Part shown: piece after piece, positions 24,230 to 33,497 of the stretch
How positions within the stretch are numbered: position 1 is the stretch's first letter
Layout of the letters: every line of letters starts with the position of its first letter
Assembly: GCF_902712915.1 (NCBI RefSeq)
Contig: NZ_CACTIA010000005.1
Location: forward strand, 1,364,001 to 1,428,000
DNA length: 64,000 nucleotides
Origin: Acidiphilium sp. C61
Lineage (GTDB): Bacteria; Pseudomonadota; Alphaproteobacteria; Acetobacterales; Acetobacteraceae
Direction of reading: 5' to 3'
The notes under the pieces: generated by a model
What the model was told of the DNA's origin: nothing
Seen by the model: only the letters and a program-made list of their open reading frames with translations
Database searches by the model: none
Made by a program: the position numbers and the translations under genes

Positions 24230-25647
24230 CGGCTGCGCTGCTCCCGTGCATAGCGTGCGAAGAAGGTTTCGCCCTCGGGGGCGGGCATGTCGCGCGCGGC
24301 GGTCCAGGCGCCGGCCAGCGGCAGCCAGCCGAAGCGGCCGCGCTTGCGGCCCATGACCCCGAGTCCCCACGCCGCAATGCGCGACACGCTGCGGTAAAGC
24401 CCGGGGCGCCGGGCGACGAACCCCCAGCCGCGAATGCCGTAGCGCGTGGTCGCCGGGGCGAGATGCCGCTCGAAGGCCCGCTCGCGCCAGTGACGCATCA
24501 TGCCGGTGAGCGGAATCTTCATCGGGCAGACGCTTTCGCACTTGCCGCAGAAGGTCGAGGCGGTCGGCAGCAGATGCGCCTGCTCGGCGCCGAAGATGGC
24601 CGGGGTCAGCACGCTGCCCATCGGGCCGGAATACATCGAGCCATAGGCGTGGCCGCCCACGGTGAGATAGACCGGGCAATGGTTCATGCAGGCCGAGCAG
24701 CGGATGCAGCGCAGCATGTCCTGGAACTCGGTGCCGACCATGTTCGAGCGGCCATTATCGAGCAGGATGACGTGATATTCCTCCGGTCCGTCAGGGTCGC
24801 CGGGGCGTTTCGCGCCGGTCGAGAACGTCGTGTAGACCGAGAATTCCTGCCCGGTCGCCGAGCGCGCCAGAACCCGCAGCAGCGAGACGGTGTCCTCCAG
24901 GGTGGGCACGATTTTCTCGAGGCTGGCGAGCACGATATGCACGCGCGGCAGGGTTTGCGTGAGGTCGCCATTGCCCTCGTTGGTGACGATCACCGAACTG
25001 CCGGTTTCCGCGATCAGGAAATTGGCGCCGGTGATGCCGACATCGGCGGCGATGAACTGCTCGCGCAGCACCGCGCGGGCTTCGGCCTGGATGTCGCGTT
25101 TCTCGTGAAACACCCGGTCGGCCGGCAGGTGGGTATGGGCGGCGCGGAAGCTGGCTTCCCAATCCTCGCGGTTGAGATGGAAGGCCGGACCGATGATGTG
25201 GCTCGGCGCTTCGCCCCGGATCTGCAGGATGTATTCGCCAAGATCGGTCTCGACCGGGCGGACGCCGTTTTCCGCGAGGTGCTCGTTCAGCCCGATCTCT
25301 TCGGAGATCATCGACTTGCCCTTGGTGACGGTCTTCGCCCCCACCCGGCGGCAGATGTCGAGCACGGCGCTCCGCGCATCCTCGGCGGTGCGGCACCAGT
25401 GCACCTGCCCGCCATGAGCCTCGACCTGCTCGGTGTAGCGCTCGAGGTAGAAATCGAGATGGGCGAGCGTGTGATTCTTGATGCCCTTCGCGGTTTCACG
25501 CAGGGTCTCGAACTCCGGCAGCCGGGCGACCGCGGCCGCGCGGGTCTGGGCGAAGGGCTTGCGGGCGCGGTCGAGCGCCTTCTGCAGCCCGGCGTCCTGC
25601 ATCGCGCGGCGGGAATTTTCCTTGAAATCAGGGCTGGTATTCAGCAT
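24226..25647 (-). CDS. lutB: LutB iron-sulfur protein of L-lactate utilisation
   Basis: Iron-sulfur subunit of the L-lactate oxidation complex, 473 residues. The N-terminal LUD part includes KTVTKGKSMISEEIGLNEHL and FLIAETGSSVIVTNEGNG. The ferredoxin-like part carries CIRCSACMNHCP and CGKCESVCP, the ligands for two 4Fe-4S clusters. The C-terminus holds a DUF3390-like tail. The start at 25647 has AAGGAG 7 bases upstream; a start at 25662 would remove that site. It is the first gene of lutB-lutC-smr-xre, with a candidate promoter at 25668-25696. Confidence 0.95.
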   Translation of the reverse strand: MLNTSPDFKENSRRAMQDAGLQKALDRARKPFAQTRAAAVARLPEFETLRETAKGIKNHTLAHLDFYLERYTEQVEAHGGQVHWCRTAEDARSAVLDICRRVGAKTVTKGKSMISEEIGLNEHLAENGVRPVETDLGEYILQIRGEAPSHIIGPAFHLNREDWEASFRAAHTHLPADRVFHEKRDIQAEARAVLREQFIAADVGITGANFLIAETGSSVIVTNEGNGDLTQTLPRVHIVLASLEKIVPTLEDTVSLLRVLARSATGQEFSVYTTFSTGAKRPGDPDGPEEYHVILLDNGRSNMVGTEFQDMLRCIRCSACMNHCPVYLTVGGHAYGSMYSGPMGSVLTPAIFGAEQAHLLPTASTFCGKCESVCPMKIPLTGMMRHWRERAFERHLAPATTRYGIRGWGFVARRPGLYRSVSRIAAWGLGVMGRKRGRFGWLPLAGAWTAARDMPAPEGETFFARYAREQRSR

Positions 25648-25667
25648 CGGGAACTCCTTCACGCACG

Positions 25668-25696
25668 AGTGTAGTGAATGGCCGCGCCGAAGTGAA
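25668..25696 (-). promoter_or_regulatory. candidate promoter of lutB
   Basis: On the minus strand TTCACT (25696-25691) and TACACT (25673-25668) are 17 bp apart. A transcript starting near 25661 would have a short leader just containing the AAGGAG of lutB. Evidence is by motif only. Confidence 0.35.
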
Positions 25697-25731
25697 CGGC
25701 CCCCATCGCCACCATAATTTCTTGATGGATC

Positions 25732-25760
25732 AAAAAAAATGGCGGCACTTGCGTGCCGCC
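25732..25760 (-). terminator. intrinsic terminator of the small RNA
   Basis: On the minus strand GGCGGCACGCAAGTGCCGCC forms a hairpin with an 8-bp stem and 4-base loop, followed by A and then eight T residues (25739-25732). Polarity is minus only; there is no T-run on the plus side. Confidence 0.88.
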
Positions 25761-25819
25761 AAGTTTAGGGAGGAAACGTCCAAGAAAGCAAACAGAGCGA
25801 ATGTTCGCCGTGTTGCTGA
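25732..25819 (-). ncRNA. mmgR: mmgR / suhB-type (alpha-r8) small RNA
   Basis: Predicted trans-acting small RNA of about 88 nt. On the minus strand it has an exact UUUCCUCCCU motif (25776-25767), complementary to Shine-Dalgarno sequences, followed by a strong intrinsic terminator (25760-25732). A -10 (CTATAT) and -35 (TTGCGT) pair lies upstream at 25826-25853. That decamer in a single-stranded region before a terminator is, to my knowledge, the hallmark of the alphaproteobacterial mmgR family, which affects polyhydroxybutyrate accumulation in Sinorhizobium. Assignment is by motif and layout; an Rfam covariance search was not possible. Confidence 0.72.
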
Positions 25820-25825
25820 AAACCG

Positions 25826-25853
25826 ATATAGCGCCGCGGTGGGGGCCACGCAA
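25826..25853 (-). promoter_or_regulatory. candidate promoter of the small RNA
   Basis: TTGCGT (25853-25848) and CTATAT (25831-25826) with a 16-bp spacer on the minus strand. Initiation would fall near 25819, giving an RNA of about 88 nt up to the terminator. Confidence 0.5.
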
Positions 25854-26044
25854 GAACTTTTTTGCAGTGCAGCATCGCAAAAGGCGCGACATTTGCAGAA
25901 GCGGTCGCAGCATATGACGCGATCGCCGCAGCGGTGATCGCCGCTTGGGGGTTTGGCGCGACCCGCTCGGGACAGACGCTGTCAAGGCGTAAGCCGATGC
26001 GCGAAACTAACCTGAAATTAATTCACTTGCGCGATACTGGCGGC

Positions 26045-27016
26045 ATGTTGAGGCACTTCGCCATCATTCCGATCGCTGCGATTTTCGTCACCCTGGCCGG
26101 CGCCGGGGAGGCGCGCGCGCTGCCGAGCGGCGTTGCACCGGATGGCGGTGCGGCGATCGACCCGGCGCTGCTGTGCCAGGCGGCCGTCATCATGGCGGAA
26201 TCCGACAAACACACGCCGGCCGGCCTGCTCCGCGCGATCGGGACGGTGGAGAGCGGCCGCCCCGACCGGGTGACCGGGCAACTCGCGCCCTGGCCCTGGA
26301 CGATCGATGCCAATGGCAGCGGCCACATGTATCAGACCGAGGCCGAGGCGATCGCGGCGGCGCAATCCTTCCTCCAGCAAGGTATCACCTCGCTGGATAT
26401 CGGCTGCATGCAGGTCAATATCAGGGAGCATCCGCACGCCTTCGCCAGCCTTGCACAGGCCTTCGATCCGATGTCGAACGTCTTTTATGCGGCGGGTTTC
26501 CTGACCCGGCTGAAATTGCAGACGGGAAACTGGGAGCAGGCCATCGCGGCCTATCATTCCGCAACCCCGTCCCTTGGCGCGCCCTACGCCAATCAGGTGC
26601 TGGCCCGCTGGCAAGGGCAGGGCGGCGGGCAGACCGGCGGACAAACTGGCCTGCCGCTGGTGCAGACCGCAATGACCCAACCTCTGCCGATGGCGGCAAA
26701 ATCGGCTGCTGCCCCGCATGTATGGGGCCCCGCAAACCCGCCCGCGCCGCCGGTGACCACCGCCGCGGGTGCGGCCAAGGGAGCTGTGACGCACGGCAAA
26801 CCGAGCCCGGGCGGGATCAATGTGCGGCATTTCGCTCCGGGATCATTCGCCTTCGCGCCGCTGCACGGCACCGCCTCCATCCTGCCATTGCAGAACCAGC
26901 CCGCCGGGGCGGGGCCGCATGTAAACGTGCCGGGAAATATGGGCGGCGGAATGGCCGGCCGATCCCTCGCCGCCTACCGGCGGATGCCGATCCCGATCAC
27001 CGGTGCGCCCTCCTGA
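26045..27016 (+). CDS. secreted lytic transglycosylase-like (SLT) protein
   Basis: Probable periplasmic peptidoglycan-cleaving enzyme, 323 residues. A signal peptide is seen at 1-25 (MLRHFAIIPIAAIFVTLAG, ending ARA). The SLT-like domain has LLRAIGTVESGR with the catalytic-type Glu, then LDIGCMQVNI and the C-terminal WEQAIAAYHSAT. The last 110 residues are a Pro/Ala/Gly-rich tail without a recognised domain. The ATG at 26045 was chosen because it directly starts the signal peptide. The layout resembles small transglycosylases of secretion or conjugation systems, but no such system is nearby. Confidence 0.83.
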   Translation: MLRHFAIIPIAAIFVTLAGAGEARALPSGVAPDGGAAIDPALLCQAAVIMAESDKHTPAGLLRAIGTVESGRPDRVTGQLAPWPWTIDANGSGHMYQTEAEAIAAAQSFLQQGITSLDIGCMQVNIREHPHAFASLAQAFDPMSNVFYAAGFLTRLKLQTGNWEQAIAAYHSATPSLGAPYANQVLARWQGQGGGQTGGQTGLPLVQTAMTQPLPMAAKSAAAPHVWGPANPPAPPVTTAAGAAKGAVTHGKPSPGGINVRHFAPGSFAFAPLHGTASILPLQNQPAGAGPHVNVPGNMGGGMAGRSLAAYRRMPIPITGAPS

Positions 27017-27076
27017 GGCGCGCCTCTTGCTTGAGTGGCGCCGATCTTTCTTCCGCTGCCCACACGGAAGACGCCC

Positions 27077-27118
27077 TAGAGCATCATCCGATCCGGATGG
27101 ATCGGAACGTGCTCTAGA
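27077..27118 (+). repeat. dispersed repeat, copy 6 (single hybrid hairpin, 42 bp)
   Basis: TAGAGCATCATCCGATCC followed by GGATGGATCGGAACGTGCTC and TAGA. The left half matches the outer arm of hairpin A, the right half the outer arm of hairpin B. It is a near-perfect palindrome between two convergent genes (transglycosylase and tolB), so it could terminate both. Confidence 0.85.
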
Positions 27119-27187
27119 CCGGGCGGGTACCTGACCGGAGCCACAGGAGCATGAGGCAGGTGCCTCACGCCCCGCGGCGGGAGCGGG

Positions 27188-28597
27188 TCAGGATAGCAAT
27201 GGTCCCCAGGACGGGTCTTCGGCATTGGTCGGGGTCGGCGTGATCCGCTCGTTGAACCCGTCGACGCCGATGGTCACCAGATGCGAGACATTGCCGATCC
27301 TGAGCGGCCTCTGGCGATAGAACATGATGACCCGCCCGTTCGGGCAGAAGGTTGCGGATTCCTCGAGATATCCCTGCGAAAGCAGGCGTTCGCCCGAGCC
27401 ATCCGGCTTCATCACGCCAATCCCGAACCCGCCCGAATCAAGCCGCGTGAAGGCGATCATGTCGCCCCGCGGCGACCAGACCGGCTCCGCATAACGCGCA
27501 TGGCCGTAGGAGATCCGCTGGATATTCGAGCCATCGGCGTTCATCACGAAGAGCTGCTGGTCGCCAGGGCCGTCGCGATCGGAGTTGAACACGATCTTGG
27601 TGCCATCCGGGCTGTAGCACGGGGTGACGTTGATCGAATTCCCATCGGTCAGCGGCGTCATCCTGCGGCTGCCAAGATCGTATTTCACGATCATCGTCCC
27701 GCCGCCTTTCGAGACGGAGAACAGCAGGGCCGAACCGTCGGGGCTGAACCGCGGGCCGAAGCTCATCTCGCCGAACGAGCCGATATTGGTGCGCGCCCCG
27801 GACTGCAGGTCGAACAGATAGACCTGGGGCTGGCCGTTCTCGAAACTGGCGAAGGCGATCTGCTGGCGCGACGGGTTGAACTGCGGCGACAGCGCCATGT
27901 TCCGGCCCGATGTCAGGAACCGCACATTGGCGCCGTCGTAATCCATCACGGCCATGCGGCGGACCGGATTGGTCGGCCGGCCGGCGACCGAGATGAAAGC
28001 AACGCGGGTGTCGAAATAGCCCTTCTCGCCGATCATCTGCTGGTAGATGTCGTCGGCGATGATGTGGGCGATGCGGCGCCAGTTGTTGGTCGCGGTGGTG
28101 TAGGCGGTGCCCTGGAGCTGCTTCTGCTGGGAAATGCCCCACAGCCGGTATTCGACGCGGATCTGCCCGCCGCCCTGGTTCGTCACCTGTCCGGTGACAA
28201 GGGCCTGGGCACCGAGAATGCTCCAGTTGTTCCAGACCGGAATGCTGTTGACCACCGAATTCGGCACGAAGCTCGCCTGGTCGATCGCGCGGAACAGGCC
28301 GCAATGGTCGAGATCCGACGTGACGATCTGGGCAATCTGCGCGCCGAGATCGGAGGTATTGCCGCTGGCATCGGTGAAAGAGGGCAGCGCGATCGGGATC
28401 GGCGCATTGTGCGCGCCGGAGACGTTGATCGCATCGCCGGGGCCGTTAGAGGCACTCTGCGCCCGGGCGAAGTGCGGCAGCACGAGGCCCGCGGCGCCGG
28501 CGCCCATCAGGAGGCGGCGCGAAAGCGGCTTCAGGCGTTCGATCGTGGTTTCCGGAAGGCGTGGGTGAGCGGTTGGCTGCGGACGGCGGATCGTCAT
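27188..28597 (-). CDS. tolB: Tol-Pal system periplasmic protein TolB
   Basis: Periplasmic beta-propeller that links Pal to the TolQRA motor during outer-membrane constriction; 469 residues. The long leader contains a Tat-like signal (SRRLLMGAGAAGLVL, ending ARA at about residue 46). The N-terminal D1 domain (ALVTGQVTNQGGGQIRVEYR) precedes repeated propeller blades with (S/N)PDG motifs such as RFSPDGSALLFS and CYSPDGTKIVFNSDRDG. It is last in tolQ-tolR-tolA-tolB, 31 bp after tolA. Pal, normally the next gene, is absent here. Confidence 0.95.
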   Translation of the reverse strand: MTIRRPQPTAHPRLPETTIERLKPLSRRLLMGAGAAGLVLPHFARAQSASNGPGDAINVSGAHNAPIPIALPSFTDASGNTSDLGAQIAQIVTSDLDHCGLFRAIDQASFVPNSVVNSIPVWNNWSILGAQALVTGQVTNQGGGQIRVEYRLWGISQQKQLQGTAYTTATNNWRRIAHIIADDIYQQMIGEKGYFDTRVAFISVAGRPTNPVRRMAVMDYDGANVRFLTSGRNMALSPQFNPSRQQIAFASFENGQPQVYLFDLQSGARTNIGSFGEMSFGPRFSPDGSALLFSVSKGGGTMIVKYDLGSRRMTPLTDGNSINVTPCYSPDGTKIVFNSDRDGPGDQQLFVMNADGSNIQRISYGHARYAEPVWSPRGDMIAFTRLDSGGFGIGVMKPDGSGERLLSQGYLEESATFCPNGRVIMFYRQRPLRIGNVSHLVTIGVDGFNERITPTPTNAEDPSWGPLLS

Positions 28598-28628
28598 GAA
28601 GGACCTCTATCCTGAAACGCTTTGAATG

Positions 28629-29591
28629 CTAGGGCGTGAACCTGAAAATGAATGTGTGGACCGAGCCGAGCATATAGGACGGCAGCGGCAGCTTGGCACA
28701 TTGATAGTTCTTAACCGCGTCCACCGCCCGGTTGGCGAAGGCTGCGAACAGCGGATCGCCCAGCTTGCCCTGGTCCTGCGGCGCAACCTGCGCCTCGCGG
28801 ACGATGCCGGACGCATCGGTCACGACCTGGAGCAGAACGCTGAACTTCCGCACGCCCGGCGCCCCGGCGTCGATCCCCCAGCAGGGGCGGACCGTGTTGG
28901 CGATGGCGTTGCGCTGCGACGCCGACAGGCCGGAATTGGCCGTGCTCATCTTCGAGCCGCCGCCATGCGGCGCACCGCCCTGTTCGGGGTTGTAGCGGGC
29001 GGTCGGCGGGGTTTTCTGCTTCTGCAGTGACCGCAGCTTCGCCAGCGTGTTCAGCACCGACTGGCTCATCGGCACCGGGGTCTTCACCGTGTGCTTCTGG
29101 CTGGTCGGGCTTTTTTCCGCCGGCGCGGGCGGTGTCTTTTTCGGCGGCAGCGGCAATTTCTTCGCCGGCTTCTGCGGAGTCGGCTTGTGCGGCCGCTGCG
29201 GCGGCGGCGGCGGTGGCGTGGGAATCGGCGTCGGCGCCGGTGTGGGCGGCGGCGGCGGCGGCGGCGGGGATGGCGGCTGCGGCAGTTTGGGCGTGTTGTG
29301 CGGTGCCGGCGGCGGCGGGGGCGGGGGCGGGGGCGGCGCCACTTTCGGCTGCGGGGTCGGCTTCTGCACTGTGAGATGCGCCTTGTGCACGGTCCTGGTC
29401 TTGGCCGGGGCGGCGACCTTGCCCTTGTGCAGGGCCTGCTGCGGCGCCGCGTTGCCGACCAGCGTCACGTCAACGGCTTCCGCCGCCGGCGCGTCGAGCT
29501 TTTCCCGCGGCAGAACGGCAACGAGCAGCAGCACGATCGCCAGATGGACGATTGCCGAGACGATCGCTCCCCGCCGAAGCTCTGGTTCCAT
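28629..29591 (-). CDS. tolA: TolA-like energy-transducing protein with Pro-rich linker
   Basis: Inner-membrane protein that spans the periplasm and couples the TolQR motor to TolB/Pal; 320 residues. One N-terminal membrane segment (AIVSAIVHLAIVLLLVAVL) is followed by a linker unusually rich in proline, with several runs of 6-10 Pro at about residues 85-140. The C-terminal domain is TonB/TolA-III-like (CWGIDAGAPGVRKFSVLLQV, then YMLGSVHTFIFRF). E. coli TolA has a long Ala/Lys helix instead of a Pro-rich linker. The ATG at 29591 matches the membrane-segment start. Confidence 0.9.
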   Translation of the reverse strand: MEPELRRGAIVSAIVHLAIVLLLVAVLPREKLDAPAAEAVDVTLVGNAAPQQALHKGKVAAPAKTRTVHKAHLTVQKPTPQPKVAPPPPPPPPPPAPHNTPKLPQPPSPPPPPPPPTPAPTPIPTPPPPPPQRPHKPTPQKPAKKLPLPPKKTPPAPAEKSPTSQKHTVKTPVPMSQSVLNTLAKLRSLQKQKTPPTARYNPEQGGAPHGGGSKMSTANSGLSASQRNAIANTVRPCWGIDAGAPGVRKFSVLLQVVTDASGIVREAQVAPQDQGKLGDPLFAAFANRAVDAVKNYQCAKLPLPSYMLGSVHTFIFRFTP

Positions 29592-29643
29592 GGGTCGGTC
29601 CCGCCTCAATCGATGCGCGCGCCGGATGCCGGGTTTACCGGGA

Positions 29644-30087
29644 TCAGCGTTTTGCCGCGGTCGGCTGCTGGGCAAGCAGGGCGACCTTGTTGAACCCGCC
29701 ATTGGTGATCGTCGCCATGACCTTCAGCATGGTGCCGTAGGGCACCGCCGTGTCGCCGCGCACGAAGATGCGGCGGTCGGTATTGTGCTTGGCGATCTGC
29801 TGCAGGGTGGCGACCAGATTGTCGAGCGGGACCGCGGAATTCTGCAGGTAGACGCTGCCATCGGCCTTGACGGTGATGGTGATCGGCGTCGCGTCGGAAT
29901 TCACCGGCTTCGCGTTCGCGTGCGGCAGGTTGACGGTGACGCCGGAGGTGATCAGCGGCGCGGTCACCATGAAGATGATCAGCAGCACCAGCATCACGTC
30001 GACCATCGGCGTGACGTTGATCTCCGACATCGGCCGGTAGCGGCCGCGGCGGCTGCCGGATTTGCGCTCGATCACGCCCCCGGCCAT
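29644..30087 (-). CDS. tolR: TolR / ExbD-family motor protein
   Basis: Stator-associated component of the Tol proton-driven motor, 147 residues. After a basic N-terminus it has the family motif SEINVTPMVDVMLVLLIIFM, with the proton-carrying Asp in the membrane helix, then a periplasmic ExbD/TolR fold. The ATG at 30087 is one base from the tolQ stop, indicating translational coupling. An in-frame start at 30147 would lie within tolQ. Confidence 0.95.
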   Translation of the reverse strand: MAGGVIERKSGSRRGRYRPMSEINVTPMVDVMLVLLIIFMVTAPLITSGVTVNLPHANAKPVNSDATPITITVKADGSVYLQNSAVPLDNLVATLQQIAKHNTDRRIFVRGDTAVPYGTMLKVMATITNGGFNKVALLAQQPTAAKR

Positions 30088-30088
30088 C

Positions 30089-30805
<717 letters not shown>

Positions 30806-30807
30806 CT

Positions 30808-31308
30808 TCAGTCCCCTTCCACGGCCCTCTGGCCGTCACCTGTTTCGCCGCCCGGCACGCCCGCCTCGTGCATCCGCATCAGGGCGGCGCGCATGTCCGC
30901 CGGCAAGCGAACCGCCCGCCCCCCTGCCCTGTCCACGCAGGCAAGAAGGAGGCCGATCCGCACCAGCGTCTCGTCGCCACGCCGGATCGTCTGGTCGAGC
31001 ATGACGGTTGCGGCAGAGACCTGCCGCACCCGTGTTGCCACCGTGATCAGGTCGTCGAGCCGCGCCGGCCGCTCATAGTCGATTTCCGCATGCCGCACCA
31101 CAAACATACGGTCGTGGACTGCTACCATTTCCGCGTGTGGCACCCCCAGCGAACGCAGAGCTTCGGACCGCGCCCGCTCGGCATAGCGGAGGTAATTGGC
31201 GTGATAGACGATGCCGCCCGCATCGGTATCCTCGAAATAGATCCGCACGCCGAGACGGTGCTCGCCGCCATGCAGCGCGTTTTCCAGCATGTTCGCGGTC
31301 TCGTTCAT
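30808..31308 (-). CDS. ybgC: acyl-CoA thioesterase YbgC (hot-dog fold)
   Basis: Hot-dog thioesterase of the Tol-Pal cluster; 166 residues. The active-site signature is [20 protein letters not shown] near residues 24-43, with the catalytic Asp. [18 protein letters not shown] follows. The ATG overlaps the ruvB stop as ATGA (31305-31308), so ruvB, ybgC and tolQRAB appear transcriptionally linked. Homologues act on short- or long-chain acyl-CoA; the physiological role remains unclear. Confidence 0.94.
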   Translation of the reverse strand: MNETANMLENALHGGEHRLGVRIYFEDTDAGGIVYHANYLRYAERARSEALRSLGVPHAEMVAVHDRMFVVRHAEIDYERPARLDDLITVATRVRQVSAATVMLDQTIRRGDETLVRIGLLLACVDRAGGRAVRLPADMRAALMRMHEAGVPGGETGDGQRAVEGD

Positions 31309-32348
31309 GGCTCGAACGGCAGGTCCGCCTGCCCGGGGGCGGCGGCGGGCGGCAGCAGGCCGAGATGCGCCCAGGCCTCGCGTCCCAGCATCCGGCCGCG
31401 CGGGGTACGGATGACGAAACCTTCCTGGATCAAATAGGGTTCGATCACGTCCTCGAGCGTATCGCGCGGCTCGGAAAGGGCCGCGGCCAGGGTCTCGATG
31501 CCGACCGGCCCGCCATTGTGATGCTCGGCGATGCGCCGGAGATAGCGACGGTCCATCGCATCGAGTCCGCGAAGGTCGACATCGAGCCGCGTCAGCGCCG
31601 CGTCGGCCGCTGCACGGTCCACCGTCGCCGTGCCCGCGACGGCGGCGAAATCGCGTACCCGCCGCGTCAGCCGGCCGGCGATCCGCGGCGTACCGCGCGA
31701 GCGGCGGGCGATTTCCGCCGCGCCATCCGCCGTGATGTCCATCTCCAGCAAAGCGGCGGCGCGGGTGACGATCAGGCGCAGCTCCTCGGGCGTGTAGAAC
31801 ACGAGCCGCAACGGGATGCCGAACCGGTCGCGCAGCGGATTGGCGAGCAGGCCCGAACGCGTGGTCGCGCCGATCAGGGTGAAGCGCGGCAGATCGATCC
31901 GGACCGACCGCGCGCCCGGCCCCTCGCCGATGATCAGGTCGAGCACGAAATCCTCCATCGCGGGATAGAGAACCTCCTCGATCGAGGGCTGCAGGCGGTG
32001 AATCTCGTCGATGAACAGAACGTCCCTCGGTTGCAGGTTGGTCAATATGGCGGCGAGATCGCCCGATTTCTGGATGATCGGCCCCGAGGTCGCCCGGAAA
32101 CCCACCCCCATCTCGCGGGCGATGATCTGCGCCAGCGTGGTTTTGCCCAGCCCCGGCGGGCCGTGCAGCAGCACGTGGTCGAGCGATTCGCCCCGGCCGC
32201 GCGCCGCGGCGATGAATATCGCAAGATTTTCTCGGCTCGCTTTCTGCCCGGTGAATTCCGCGAGAGTTTGCGGCCGCAGGGCGGCTTCCGGCCCGTCCTC
32301 GGCATCGCGCGCGCCGGAGAGCAGCGCCCTGTCCTCGCCCCCGCTCAT
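31305..32348 (-). CDS. ruvB: Holliday junction branch-migration ATPase RuvB
   Basis: AAA+ motor that drives branch migration of Holliday junctions with RuvA; 347 residues. Motifs: [12 protein letters not shown], Walker A ([13 protein letters not shown]), Walker B ([20 protein letters not shown]), sensor 1 ([12 protein letters not shown]) and a C-terminal winged helix ([14 protein letters not shown]). It overlaps ruvA by ATGA (32345-32348). Confidence 0.97.
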   Translation of the reverse strand: MSGGEDRALLSGARDAEDGPEAALRPQTLAEFTGQKASRENLAIFIAAARGRGESLDHVLLHGPPGLGKTTLAQIIAREMGVGFRATSGPIIQKSGDLAAILTNLQPRDVLFIDEIHRLQPSIEEVLYPAMEDFVLDLIIGEGPGARSVRIDLPRFTLIGATTRSGLLANPLRDRFGIPLRLVFYTPEELRLIVTRAAALLEMDITADGAAEIARRSRGTPRIAGRLTRRVRDFAAVAGTATVDRAAADAALTRLDVDLRGLDAMDRRYLRRIAEHHNGGPVGIETLAAALSEPRDTLEDVIEPYLIQEGFVIRTPRGRMLGREAWAHLGLLPPAAAPGQADLPFEP

Positions 32349-32959
32349 CGGGCGAGCCGCCGCAACCCGCCGCGGATCAGCGCATCCAGCGATGCGTCAT
32401 CGCCGGCCTCGGCCACGACTGCGGCCAGCGCGGCCTCCGCCTCGGCGCGGCGATAGCCGAGATTGACCAGGGCGGACAGCGCGTCGGCCAGCTTGCCCTG
32501 CGGCTGGGCGATCGGCGGGGCCGCTCCTGTCGGGACGAAGGTGGAGCCGGTCGGCATCGCGGCGATCCGCTCGCGCAGCTCCGAAATCAGCCTTGCGGCG
32601 AGCTTCGGGCCGACGCCGGGGGCGCGGGTGATGGCGCCACGGTCGCTGGCAGCGATGGCGCTGGCGAGCTGGTCCGGCGGAAGCGCCGAAAGCAGGTTGA
32701 GCGCCACTTTCGCGCCCACGCCCTGGATCGTGGTGAGCAGGCGGAACCAGTCGCGCTCGGCGGCATCGATGAAGCCGAACAGGGTGATCGCATCCTCGCG
32801 GACCTGGGTTTCGACGAGCAGCGTCGCGCGGGCGGGCGGCGCCGGCAGGCCGGAGAGGCTGCGCGCGGAGCAGAGCACCACGTAGCCGACGCCGTTCACA
32901 TCGATCAGGCAGCGCCCGTCCTCGATCTGCTCGGCGGTGCCGCAGAGCCGCCCGATCAT
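32345..32959 (-). CDS. ruvA: Holliday junction DNA-binding protein RuvA
   Basis: Tetrameric protein that binds the four-way junction and positions RuvB; 204 residues, the usual size. It starts [15 protein letters not shown], with an OB-fold followed by the helix-hairpin-helix segment ([14 protein letters not shown], then [20 protein letters not shown]). The C-terminal domain III ([19 protein letters not shown]) contacts RuvB. The ATG overlaps the ruvC stop as ATGA (32956-32959). Confidence 0.97.
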   Translation of the reverse strand: MIGRLCGTAEQIEDGRCLIDVNGVGYVVLCSARSLSGLPAPPARATLLVETQVREDAITLFGFIDAAERDWFRLLTTIQGVGAKVALNLLSALPPDQLASAIAASDRGAITRAPGVGPKLAARLISELRERIAAMPTGSTFVPTGAAPPIAQPQGKLADALSALVNLGYRRAEAEAALAAVVAEAGDDASLDALIRGGLRRLAR

Positions 32960-33459
32960 GCCGCCGGCACCCGGCTGGCGGTGGCGAGATGATGCGCATG
33001 GCAGATGGCGACGGCGAGCGCATCCGCCGCATCGGCGCGGGTGATCGCCGCACCGGGCAACAGACGGCGCACCATCAGGGCGACCTGGTCCTTTTCGGCG
33101 GCCCCGGTGCCGACCACGGCGCGCTTCACCGTCTTGGCGCCATATTCCGCAACCGCGATGCCCGCCCGCGCCGGGGCGAGCAGGGCAACACCGCGGGCAT
33201 AGCCGAGCTTGAGCGTCGCGGTCGCGTTGCGGTTGACATAGGTTTCCTCGACCGCCGCATGGTCCGGCGCATAGGTCGCGAGCAGCTTGGCGAGGGCGGC
33301 GTCCAGCGTGTGCAGCCGCTCGGCCACCGCCGCCGCGCCATCGGTCGCGATGACCCCGTCAGTGACGTGCCGCAGCCGGTTGCCATCGACATCGATGATG
33401 CCGAAGCCGGTGAAGCGAAGGCCGGGATCGATCCCGATGATGCGCGCGCGAATCGGCAT
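32956..33459 (-). CDS. ruvC: Holliday junction resolvase RuvC
   Basis: Endonuclease that cuts Holliday junctions symmetrically; 167 residues. The acidic active-site residues are visible: GIDPGLRFTGFG, VEETYVNRN and ADAADALAVAICHAHH. The ATG at 33459 fits the family N-terminus; a GTG at 33465 is the alternative. It is the first gene of ruvC-ruvA-ruvB-ybgC-tolQRAB. A TATATA lies only about 10 bases upstream, so the transcript may have almost no leader. Confidence 0.95.
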   Translation of the reverse strand: MPIRARIIGIDPGLRFTGFGIIDVDGNRLRHVTDGVIATDGAAAVAERLHTLDAALAKLLATYAPDHAAVEETYVNRNATATLKLGYARGVALLAPARAGIAVAEYGAKTVKRAVVGTGAAEKDQVALMVRRLLPGAAITRADAADALAVAICHAHHLATASRVPAA

Positions 33460-33497
33460 ATCCACAGTATATATAGGATTTGGCGTTCCCCGTCCGG

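Larger units (their letters stand above)
25648..26044. other. 397-bp divergent region between lutB and the transglycosylase gene
   Basis: This gene-free stretch holds, from left to right, the candidate lutB promoter, a minus-strand intrinsic terminator, the mmgR-type small RNA and its promoter. The remaining part, about 25860-26044, precedes the plus-strand transglycosylase; it presumably holds that gene's promoter, but no clear motif is visible. Confidence 0.7.

Noticed and set aside
25741..25760. Plus-strand terminator
   Set aside because: The hairpin is symmetric but the run of eight T residues exists only on the minus strand.
26045..27016. Remnant of a conjugation or type IV secretion system
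   Set aside because: The SLT-like protein resembles such transglycosylases, but no virB, tra or relaxase gene is in the window.
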